Source: Paramecium tetraurelia (Eukaryota > Ciliophora > Oligohymenophorea > Peniculida > Parameciidae). From it: a DNA stretch of 64,000 nt. A model generated the notes under the pieces. The model ran no database searches and had not been told where the DNA came from. It saw only the letters and a program-made list of their open reading frames with translations. Below, piece by piece: positions 11,268-20,662 of the stretch. The DNA lies in the NCBI RefSeq assembly GCF_000165425.1, contig NW_001798954.1, positions 62,001 through 126,000 on the forward strand. The letters run 5' to 3'. Both the position numbers and the translations under genes were made by a program. How positions within the stretch are numbered: position 1 is the stretch's first letter; every line of letters begins with the position of its first letter.

Positions 11268-11684
11268 TCATTATAATTTTCTAAATTTACTAAATTAACC
11301 ATTGTCCCTAATTGATGTCACTTGCAACAATCCTCCTGAAAATGTAATCTTTCCAAATTGCGATTAGTCTTCTATCCTTAATTGAATTCCTCTAGTTGAA
11401 TTTTGATCCTTTGTATCTTAATTCATTAAGCTTTTTTTTCGATTACTAGAGATTTAAGCTTTTTAACTCCTCACTATAAACATGTTGTGTATCATCATGT
11501 AATTCAAGTATGAATAGTTCTGAATCTCCTTTTTCAGAGTCTTCCTTAAATTCCATCACATGTAGATTATGGATTGGAAGACTGTATTTTCCTTATGATC
11601 CTGCTTTCAATCATTCTAGTATCTACTTTCTAAATCAAGAATTGTTTTCTAATATTTTATATAGGCTGAGAAACTTAGTTGCAT
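11268..11684 (-). CDS. Small unknown protein, 122 aa
   Basis: The frame begins MQLSFSAYIKYQKTILDLER and ends in a basic segment, GGLLQVTSIRDNGQFSKFRK. Two introns, 11601-11626 (26 nt, CAG acceptor) and 11446-11467 (22 nt, GTT...TAG), leave 123 codons. An acidic middle (EFKEDSEKGDSELFILELHD) is followed by a basic linker. There is no signal peptide, membrane segment or known motif. It lies 90 bp upstream of the coiled-coil gene on the same strand; in ciliates that does not imply an operon. Function unknown. Confidence 0.65.
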
Positions 11685-11784
11685 ATTTGTAAAAATTAAG
11701 CATGCTGTCTTAAAATATAGAAATATTAATAAAATTAATTAATTATTTGAGATTAAAATATTGTGACAAGTCGTAAAATTATAT

Positions 11785-12132
11785 TCATTATTTTGGGAAT
11801 GGTGTTTTATAAAATTTTCGATGTGTTCTCTTTTATAATGGTGTTTGAAATTGAACTTTAACAGCTGAGCTCTAATGTGCAGATTATGATTGCCTTTTTC
11901 TTTATTAATGCGTTGACATCTCTGTTTTTTTAACTGATTGACAATTTCTTTCTGACTCCTTTCTTTGTTACTTTTCTTAATCCTTATAATCTTTGTGATG
12001 ATTATCTCTTTCTTCAGTATGCAGTGAAATGTAAGAATTAAAAATATTCACTTCATCACACCCTTCTTTTACTTTCATTTGCTTAGATTTTGAAAGAATT
12101 TGCAATTAGCTTTTTTGAATTTTTTAGCTCAT
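11785..12132 (-). CDS. Small basic protein, 115 aa
   Basis: An intronless frame of 116 codons begins MSQKIQKSQLQILSKSKQ and ends THRKFYKTPFPKQ. It is very rich in K, R, Q, S and H with no hydrophobic core, so it is probably disordered and nucleic-acid or tubulin binding; that is inference from charge only. The start ATG 12132..12130 is the first in frame after an A+T-rich leader. No homologue is recognised. Confidence 0.65.
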
Positions 12133-12590
12133 TATTTTTAATTATGTATATTCTACAAATAAAAACAAGCTGTTAAAATTATTTATGTTTTATTTAAACA
12201 ATTAATGAATATAATTGAGTGCTATATTGCTCAAGTGCAATTTTATAGAATTCTAAATTGTGAATAAAGTGCGAATGGGTTGGTGTGGAGTTTATTAATA
12301 ATATATTATTTTTGGTTATGTAAATTCAACTTCATTATTTTCTAATATAGTATTTTATTTTCAGAAGATTAAGTCTAATTTTATCTTCTTTTACACATCC
12401 TTTATATCCTTCCATATTATTTATATACTTTTAATTTTTTAGATGTATATAACTTTCTTCTTAATGTAATCCATATATAACTCTCTCATTAATCTCTATG
12501 ATTTGACCAAAATTAATCGCATTGCAAATTTGATACCATTATAATTATGTAAACTGAATATTAGCAAAAATGTAAAAAAAATATTATGTC
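12133..12590. other. Intergenic, with overlapping weak minus ORFs
   Basis: Two minus-strand frames lack TGA here. One starts MRHNIFFTFLLIFSLH at 12594..12592, overlapping the neighbour's stop; the other reads through ICNAINFGQIIEINERV to TGA 12334..12332. Neither has a clean start and splice structure, so I do not call a gene. Confidence 0.35.
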
Positions 12591-13303
12591 TCATGATTGA
12601 TAGTACGATTTTGCTCTAATTTTGGTAATGATTCTTGGATCCTACAAATAACGAATAATGATACCAATTATCGAGAGTATGTCGAACTCAACTATTAAGA
12701 TGTTTAAAGTTCTTAGATCAATAATTGTTCCTTCTATTCGAGTTTACGGATAGACTATTCTGTTTATATTCTTTTTTAACATTCAACCTCTAATAATTGA
12801 GAGTACTCTTTATTTCTGAGTTCTTCGTTTGACTTTTGTCTGATCCTCATTTTGACTTGTGATTGCGCCCTTTCTTGTTTCAGTTTATTGTATCTGACAA
12901 TATTTTTAATGAGTTCAGATTCTTTTTATTACTGTACTTGCCTCTCTAATTCTAGATATTTAATTTTCAACTTCTGAGTCTCCTGTTGTCTGAACTGCTT
13001 CTATTGTTCTTAGGTTTTCTTGCGTCCCTCTTCACTCTAATGTTTTTTTGTCTTGGCCATAAGTTGGACCTGGTGTATTTTCTATAGTTTTTGCATGTTG
13101 ATAATATTCCTCTATCATAATAATGTGTATATAACACTCTAATTAAATTGGTCATGCTCCGACTGTATGAATTGCTTCATTTCAACAGACTTCTATTGTT
13201 ATTTGATTCTTCTAATGACTTTGAGTTGATTCTGTTGAATGAGGTTGAGTCTATTCATTAAGAGACCCAGTTGTTATTCAGATTGCTTACGCCTAAATTA
13301 CAT
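12591..13303 (-). CDS. Coiled-coil protein, 221 aa
   Basis: The frame starts MQFRRKQSEQQLGLLMNRLN and is one continuous K/Q/E-rich coiled coil until the short tail RQLDPRIITKIRAKSYYQS. Two introns, 13112-13135 (24 nt) and 12642-12664 (23 nt), leave 222 codons. There are no catalytic motifs. Length and composition suit a ciliary or cytoskeletal linker but the family is not identifiable by eye. It is divergent from the MORN gene: the two start codons are separated by 67 bp, so a shared bidirectional promoter is likely. Confidence 0.75.
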
Positions 13304-13370
13304 TGTTAATTTCGTACCCTTCACGTGCTTATAACAGAATATCGCGATTATTCATATATTTTAATTATTA

Positions 13371-14464
13371 ATGGGGCAAACTTGCAATGGATGTTAGTGT
13401 TAGCATCGTTCCAATGAGTCCATTCAAGAAATCAATGTGAAAAAGAAACCCAAGAAGAAGGTAGAGAAGTAAGAGAAGCCTGAGAAATAGGAACATCGAT
13501 CCAATGAGGAAAAACAAATTGAAAATAGTTAACAACAAAACACGAAAATCTCATAGGGAGATGCAGCACTTAGAATACAAAGGAATTGGAAGAAGCATAA
13601 GAAATCGAAGGAAATTAGAGTTGAAAAGGCTGGAGCACATATAAAGTAGTAATACTTTCAAGAAGAGACTGCCAATGCATAACCTCCCCAGGATCCAAAT
13701 AGAGTGAAAAACCCCCCTTATAAGTAAGAGATCCTATAGAATTAGATTCCATTCTGGAGCTATATATGAAGGAGAATGGAAAGATAAAAAGAGAGATGGA
13801 TTTGGTATTCAAAAATGGACGGATGGAGCAAGGTATGAGGGTTAATGGGTGGAGAATAAGGCGTGTGGACAGGGGAAGTTTTTTCATGCTGATGGAGATC
13901 TTTTTGACGGAGAATGGAGAGATGATAAAGCCAATGGCTGGGGAATCTATAGTCATTTTAATGGTGCTAAGTATGAAGGGGAATGGAAGGACGATTTGTA
14001 ACATGGCAAGGGAACGGAGACTTGTAAGATTATTGTATCTTATGAAAGGGTAAGATAAATCGAAATATTGTGGAGATTACGTTAATGGAAAGAAGCATGG
14101 CAAAGGGAGATATGATTGGGCAGATGGATCTTACTATGATGGAGAATGGAGAGATAATAAAATCAATGGGTTTGGAACATACAAATGGGCTGATGGTCGA
14201 GGATATACTGGACAATGGTTGGACAATAATATGAATGGAGTGGGAGTTTATTAATGGAAGGATGGGAGAAAATATGATGGGTAATATTTGAACGATAAAA
14301 AACATGGATAAGGAACATATTATTGGGCAGATGGTAGAAAATATGAAGGAGGATGGAGAAATGGTAAATAGCATGGCACATCTAAGTACTATTTGAATGA
14401 TGGAACAATTAAGATAGGGATTTGGGAAGATGGTAAAAGACTCAGATGGTTAGAAGATGCATGA
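13371..14464 (+). CDS. MORN-repeat protein with IQ motif and acylation signal
   Basis: A 348-residue protein. The N-terminus [10 protein letters not shown] has Gly2 and three early cysteines, the pattern for N-myristoylation plus palmitoylation, so membrane or ciliary-membrane attachment is likely. An IQ-like segment ([17 protein letters not shown]) near residue 65 suggests calmodulin binding. From about residue 120 to the end there are roughly nine MORN repeats of the [20 protein letters not shown] type, a lipid- and protein-binding beta scaffold. Two introns: 13724-13745 (22 nt, TAG) and 14024-14048 (25 nt, AAG acceptor). The second is demanded by the MORN register across [21 protein letters not shown]. 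Its stop is 59 bp from the convergent QNG1 stop. Confidence 0.93.
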
Positions 14465-14523
14465 TCTAATATATTATTTTCTTGCTGTTACTATCTATTT
14501 AATGTAAACTTGCTATAAAAATA

Positions 14524-15456
14524 TCAATAATATATAGACAAGGTTCTATGGTGTGGCACTATGTCGAATCGTTATTCTTCGCCCATTTACCATAGTATCC
14601 AATCCACTTCTATACTATTTAATTTCTATCCTAACTTTTAGAACTCCTCCTTTATCAATTCTACTGCTATTACACTATTGGCCCTAATTTCAATCTCATA
14701 TTCAGATCCATGAGTAATTTCAACTTAATTTTTAATCTTATTCTCTAATTCTTCATCATATTGCAAAACATTTAATTAATTTAAAATTTATGGCACTCTG
14801 TAATCTGGAAACATAGTTAAGATTTCTATGTCATCAAATTTGCCTAATCCTTACCCTTTTAGTGCAGCATAAATATCTCCAATTAAGATTTGTGATCTCT
14901 TGTAAAAAAAGGTCTACCTACCCTGATATATTGCATGATCCTAAAATCCTAGAAATTGGGTTGTCAATATATTGAGTAATTTGGCTGCAGAATTTTTAGC
15001 AGCTTTGATTACATTCACAAATTCTCCTTCAAAAAATGTCACCAATACTTCTGAGGCATGTTTCAATAATCTATATCTCTCGGTGATCAATGGGAAATCA
15101 GGGTGATTGGGGAAGAGCAACTATTGAAATTCCTCAAATGACATTTTTAATATGGATTCTGCTTTGAATTGTTGGGGAGATTTCTAAAAACACTCTTTAA
15201 TGGCTGATGATAAGTTTTCGTATTCATAATCTTTTTGTGGCCAAAAACAAAAGTTTAGAGAATCCAATATAAACAAAAAGTCAACTACTTATTCCTCATC
15301 GGCTGCAAGATGACATTCATATTCATCAAATTCTTTGTATTTGTGTTTATTATTAATGAACCACTCATTGACTTATTTTTGTAATTCCTCCTTGTTGATT
15401 TTAACATGTTTGGAATTCTCACTCACAAACTGACAAGAATTTCTTACTAAACTCAT
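14524..15456 (-). CDS. QNG1: Queuosine 5'-phosphate N-glycosylase (queuosine salvage, DUF2419)
   Basis: An intronless 310-residue protein matching the queuosine salvage family (human C9orf64/QNG1). QNG1 releases queuine from queuosine 5'-monophosphate so that it can be reinserted into tRNA; eukaryotes cannot make queuine and must salvage it from food or bacteria. Conserved blocks seen in family order are VVDFLFILDSLNFCFWP, FPLITERYRLL, FFYKRSQILIGDIYAAL, IEILTMFPDYRVPQIL, the EIEIRANSVIAVELI strand, and the C-terminal VPHHRTLSIYY. Length equals the family norm. The start is the first in-frame ATG. It probably acts in the cytosol. This is a clear single-copy-type enzyme in a bacterivorous protist, where food bacteria supply queuine. 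Confidence 0.95.
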
Positions 15457-15480
15457 TTATTAAATATTATATTAATATAG

Positions 15481-16611
15481 ATGTAAAAGAAAAGCACATA
15501 AATATGGAAGAGTTCATTTACCAAATAGAAAGAGTACAGATAAATGCAGAGAGTCATCTATCGTTTGATTGTCTATGTTATATATGGAGAATGGTTGATT
15601 CTTCTCTTCCAATGCATTTGCCTGTCCATTATCTTATTTTATGAAGTACCCCCAGTCATTATAATTAGTTTATTGGAATAATTATATTCTAATGTCTCCT
15701 TGTTTTAGTTTTGTTGAGATTGTTCAATAATGTATAAAGTAATTAAAGTTAAATAATAGGATTGTTGATCTTTCAATAAGAGTGCAAAGCTTGTAAATAA
15801 TTAATCTTTTGTTAAATTTGCCATCATTGCGAATCAATTGTACTTCACATAGGATTCTTGGAAATGTGTTTAGTCGAAGATTAAATTAAGTAACAGCCTA
15901 TTACATTTAAGACTCCTCAAAAATATAGTGGGCGTGTTCTTAACTAAAATAATTGCATAAGTGATCATCCAATCTTATACTGCTATGATAATTGAGAAGT
16001 CTATGCAATTTTACACTGCTTTCTTAACAATAATAATAATTGTCTTATTTTTTAACATAGTGCTTTTATTATTACTTATCTTTCTTGCATGGAAAGTATC
16101 TTATGAAATTCGGAACAAATAACAAGTCATAACTCCTAAGGATGAGTTCAAAATGATTGAGTAAGAGGATGATAAATGTCATCAAATAGTAAATGAAAAA
16201 GTGGAATAAAAGAATCCAACCCCAGATCAATAGGAAATTGAAGACAAAGGATCTGTCAATGTATCTATCAATGAGGACATAAGTCCAGCCATGCTGAAAT
16301 TAGTAATATCAAAAATTAATCAAGAAATCGAGTTTAAGTCCAAGTCCTGGTAGATACCGCTCTGGTAAAATACTTGATTTTTTAGAAAAGAAATTAAGTC
16401 ATGCCAAATTGAGTCAAAAAGAATTACATAATGGATACAGCAAAGAATACAGTAGAAAATATAATACCAATCAACGTAATCCTATTCATCTATCACAGCA
16501 TTATAAATTAGTGTAGATTTTGGAGAACAAGAAGATGTCTCACTTAAAAACAAAATTGAACTAGAAATCAACAATCATAACTTCTTTAAATAAACTAAAT
16601 TCATATCTTGA
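15481..16611 (+). CDS. Membrane protein with cytosolic tail (5' exons uncertain)
   Basis: The 3' half is solid: a strongly hydrophobic segment near 16020-16090 (LTIIIIVLFFNIVLLLLLIF) followed by a charged tail with IRNKQQVITPKDEFKMIEQE, then SPSPGRYRSGKILDFLEKKL and an end at TGA 16609-16611. Two introns in the tail are 16303-16324 (22 nt, AAG acceptor) and 16476-16498 (23 nt, CAG acceptor). The 5' part is ambiguous: ATG 15481 or 15544 opens a frame with a first hydrophobic block (EWLILLFQCICLSIILFYEV), but another frame over 15640-15950 is Cys-rich (CKACKQLIFCQICHHC). I could not settle the splicing between about 15715 and 15960. A one- or two-pass membrane protein of unknown function. Confidence 0.6.
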
Positions 16612-16614
16612 TAC

Positions 16615-17671
16615 TCATTTTTTCTTTATACTAAATTACAACACTACATAAAAGCCTAAAATAACGACTGCAAAGATGCCCAACATCACAAGTCTATTTC
16701 TTGTGTCTTCCTTCTTCTATAAGATTTCCTTATTAGCTTCTGCCTCTTTTTATCTTTTCTTTGCTTCTTTTTCTTCACTGATCTAATTCTCTACTTCCTT
16801 AGCTCTTTACTATTGTCTCTCTTTCTAATCAATTAATTAAATACATACTCTATCTTCGGCTATTTGTCTTTTCCTAACTTATTATTCCTACTATTCTAAT
16901 TCAATCTTCTTTTTTCTATCTTCAATTATCTATAAATAAGTTAATCCAGCTCTATTTAATTTATTGACATCTAAGTTGACATTATCCTTATTTTAAAGTA
17001 ACACCTTCAAGAATAATTACTTATCATTTATAGCAGCAATATGCAATGGTACATTTCCTTCTTTGTTTTACTAATTCCAAATGTCAATTTATAATGCATT
17101 ATCTCTATGTCTTTTAATTATGGCATTCAGCAATTCGGCATTGCCACTAAAGGCTAATATATGCAACACATTCTCTTGATCTTCATCCTGATTCAATAAT
17201 CCAATCTCATTTTATATTAAGTATAATGCGTTTTCATCTTATTCTGCATTTATTGCCAAATGCAATAAGTTTCCTTTCGTAGGTACCTTATATTCTAAAT
17301 TTAAATAACTAATTACTTATCAACAATTAGATCATCTAAACTGTTCCAATTACAACTGCATGTTCCAAATAAGATCTACCTTCGATCTCCACTTCTACAT
17401 CAACTTAATGAGTCTGTAATAAAGCTTAGGCTCCTTCCAAGAAATTCAATTAAATTGATGTAAATAAAGGAGTGCTTTTATCAATATGATTCACAAAGTT
17501 AACATCGGCCTTCTTTGCCAATAATGCTTTCACTAATTTTAAATTGTTATTTGTTAATGCAATTTATAACAAAGATTTGCCAGTCTTCTTATCAATCTCA
17601 TCAAGATTCTCCCCTTTGTCTATAAGATCTAAACAGCTCTCTGTGTTATCCTTTTAGAATTCTCTAATCAT
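16615..17671 (-). CDS. Ankyrin-repeat protein with C-terminal membrane anchor
   Basis: A 344-residue protein starting MIREFQKDNTESCLDLIDKG. Ankyrin repeats fill residues 15-240 (for example LVKALLAKKADVNFVNHIDK and GNVPLHIAAINDKQLFLKVL). They are followed by a highly charged coiled coil and a single C-terminal hydrophobic helix (LVMLGIFAVVILGFYVVL), the layout of a tail-anchored protein with its ankyrin part in the cytosol. There is one intron, 17295-17316 (22 nt, TAG), leaving 345 codons. The stop codon lies only 3 bp from the stop of the convergent membrane-protein gene, so the two transcripts must overlap or end inside each other's coding sequence. Confidence 0.9.
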
Positions 17672-17825
17672 TTTTACAATTTCTTATAAAATTTATGTAT
17701 GAATAAAAATAAATCATATATATATCCATCATAAATAATTAATCTTTTACTATTTAGCATTTTCTTTAATTTTCTTTAAGCATATTTACCTTCCTACCTC
17801 AAAATTTTTTTCAAAAGTATTCAAT

Positions 17826-18663
17826 TCATTCTAAGTAAAATTCTCCAATTCTAATATTTAGCTATAATTAATTACCAATATTATTCAATTTCAAATCATG
17901 AACACTCTCATTTAAAGTACCAATTGTAAAACGTTTAAAATCTTAGAATAATAAAAATTATTATTCATCATTTCCTCTATATTTAACTAAACTTTTAAAT
18001 TCATCATAACTCTTGTTTATTAATTTCTTTATAATCTCTTTAACAAGTTGAACTTTTTATTAATCATTCATTACTGGAAGACCTTTCAAAAGTTTACTGG
18101 AGTATTGTACAAAACAGTTGTATATTTCCTAAAGTTCAAGCTGTAATACCTCATCATAGCAATTTTATAAGCTAAGTAATTCACTTTCTGTAGGTATCAT
18201 TTTTTAAGGTTGAGAATCCTTCATCTCAGAATCGAATAAATTACAAAGTGTTTCTCTAGAATCCTCATGTGAAGCAAAAATTATAGATTTTATTCCGACT
18301 TTCTGATAATATTCTGTTAAATAATCTTTTTCCCTTTATTTATCATCAGAACGATCAAATTGTGTAATTACTATTGTAATTCTATCTTTAAATCTTTCAA
18401 ACGCTTTTATTAATCTTTGGCAAGAATGTATTATGTTAATATATCGTCCATAAGATACAACAACCATTACTCTTGAGATTTCATTTTTTTCAAATATATT
18501 TAAAAATGCTGGAGCCACGCCTATACTATCTTCTGTGGTTAATCTAGGTGTATCAATTAATGTAAATCCCAGCTTTAACTTTTTGATTAGAATTAGTAAT
18601 TTTATTAAACAGAGTTGTCTTACCAGCTCCAATATCACTAACCATTACTGCAACTTTTTTCAT
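17826..18663 (-). pseudogene. P-loop GTPase-like gene with a frame break
   Basis: The N-terminus MKKVAVMVSDIGAGKTTLFNKI carries a G1/P-loop (GAGKTT), and LGFTLIDTPRLTTED carries G3. ITVVITQFDRSDD-like sequence (read as RITIVITQFDRSDDK) serves as a G4 equivalent. This resembles AIG1/TOC-like GTPases. The G1-to-G3 spacing is only about 20 residues, shorter than normal, and the frame must shift by one base near 18570-18595. No GT...AG interval of fitting length exists there, and total length (838 nt) is one more than a multiple of three. Downstream the frame is open for over 200 codons to NIRIGEFYLE and TGA. I read it as a GTPase that lost its switch I region, or as an assembly error. Confidence 0.6.
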
Positions 18664-18897
18664 TTTAATTCAGTTATAGATATTCTTACCGATTCCTTCT
18701 TAAATACCCAAATATTCTATTAAAAAATTCTATTAAGTTATTTTTAATATTCAGATCATTTTATAGTTTGTTATAATTTGAATATAATATATTTTGGATA
18801 AAGCAAAGAACACAACTAAATAAATATAATAAAATTTTGGATCCGCTCTTTGTTAGAATACAAAAAGTAAATTATTAAATAATTTGTTTTATAAAAT

Positions 18898-20637
18898 ATG
18901 AAAGGTTTACGTAACCTCCTTAATAAGGATTATGAAGATTTTCTATAACAAAAACTTGAATAGAATAATCCAAACAAATTGATAACTAAAAGAACCGTTG
19001 CAACTAGGGAATCAGGTAGACCTGTTGGATCTCGAATGTACTAAAGACTTTAAAAACCTGAATCAGCAAGTTAAAGCATGGGAAATCTATTTGCAAATGT
19101 GAAAGGAAATTTATTCGCAAATCCGAAACATTCCCTTTAATAGGAGGCTAGTCCCTACCTAATTGAATAATAAGAAAAGTTTATTGTTAAGTAATATTGG
19201 AGATCCTTACTTCGTTGGCAAGGATTTGATGACTATCTCTTCTTGAGGGATCCACTTAATATCAAGCATATAAAAGGGAGGGATATTTTAACAAAGAATG
19301 ATGTAGTTGAGGAATTGAATTCATCAAATATGCATATGCAAGTAATGTATTAAGCAGACAGTGGAATGCAAGAATATAAAGATTAACATAGGAGATTGCA
19401 GATGCAACAATTATAGAAATTATATCAACCTGGGGAAGCAAATTATTAGAAATTCAATCCAGATAAATATAAATAAACATTTTTCGGTGGGAGAGATGCA
19501 GCTAAGTTGTAGTAGATAGTGTTTGAGAATCCAAAGTTTGTAGAGTTTATTGAAAAGATACAGAAGTTGCTATAGATTATGAACGAGAAGATGGTTGTTG
19601 AGGAAGTGAATTAGATTTCACCTATTGGAGAGAGGATGATTAGGTTATTATGGAAGACAGGGTGTTTGAACATGTTTTTAGTTGGTTATTACATTCATAA
19701 TATGATATTGGAGATATATGGCAAGGAGAAACTGGCATATTCCAATTGGAAAAAGGTATTGAGAATTTGTAATATGCAAGGGAATCACTGTCATAAATAT
19801 AAACTAATAGCTTATAAGCACATAGCTAAGATTTGTATTAAACTTTAGTAGTACGACAAAAGTTTAATTTACCTCAAGAAGATGCTGAAATTATCATGGA
19901 TAGTTAATGACACCAACTATGAGATCTTTACTTATGATAAAATCTCATTGTGCTATTATTACAAATAAAACATGAATAAAGCCATCTATTATCATGAGAA
20001 ATTTGCTTAAGGAGAGTATGAAGAACCAGGCAAAGGCATGAGAAATGTGGGTGAAGCAGCGTATTTATTGGATGCTAAAACCAAAGAAGGATTTATTGAT
20101 CAAAATTCGTACTCTGAAGATGAATATGATTTAGATGTATTGTTACAGAATGGTAATCTTAATAAGTGGGAAACTGAGAACAAGAGGAAGGATCTCAAAA
20201 TATTGGTCAAGAAAATACCAATGGAATATAAGAAAGGACATAGTTTTGGTAAGATTCATAGGCCAACAAACAAGGTCATCGATTTTAAACATGCCATGTT
20301 AATACTGCATCAATTCTAAAATAAATAAGCAGTTCCATTGGGACCTATTTATTAGAAAGAAGTACAGGAATAGTAGGAACAAACTGTCAAGAAATTTAAA
20401 AAGAAAGATTAAACTCAATCATGTCAATATTTGTTTAATTAAAAAAGCACCAATAGAGTGGCATCCAACTTTTTATTGTAAGAAGAGATTAAGGACTAAA
20501 CCACCAATGACACTTTGTGTTTTAAACCGTCTGAAAATATTTACTACATCAAAAAAATGATCAGGGTCTTTTAATATGATCTTAAGTATTTATTATAGAA
20601 ACAATCTCTTTTTAAAAACTCCACTGATAGTATATGA
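18898..20637 (+). CDS. TPR-like helical protein, 579 aa
   Basis: A single long intronless frame starts MKGLRNLLNKDYEDFLQQK. The central part has paired helices of TPR character: HKYKLIAYKHIAKICIKLQQ and YDKSLIYLKKMLKLSW, then ISLCYYYKQNMNKAIYYHEK. An N-terminal block (WRSLLRWQGFDDYLFLRDP) and a C-terminal basic block (QTVKKFKKKDQTQSCQYLFN) flank it. I recognise this only as a ciliate TPR-like family and no activity can be assigned. It ends at an in-frame TGA (20635-20637), but the same frame continues as plausible protein for some 30 codons (YNKLFNALTYYTQLSKYQKG). The next gene is the tri-globin, so the two may be one gene split by this TGA. Confidence 0.75.
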
Positions 20638-20662
20638 TATTTTATATATAATAAGTTATTTA

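Noticed and set aside
13615..14381. Hydrophobic minus-strand ORFs rich in I, F, S and P
   Set aside because: They are antisense to MORN repeats on the plus strand and repeat with the same period, so they are not genes.
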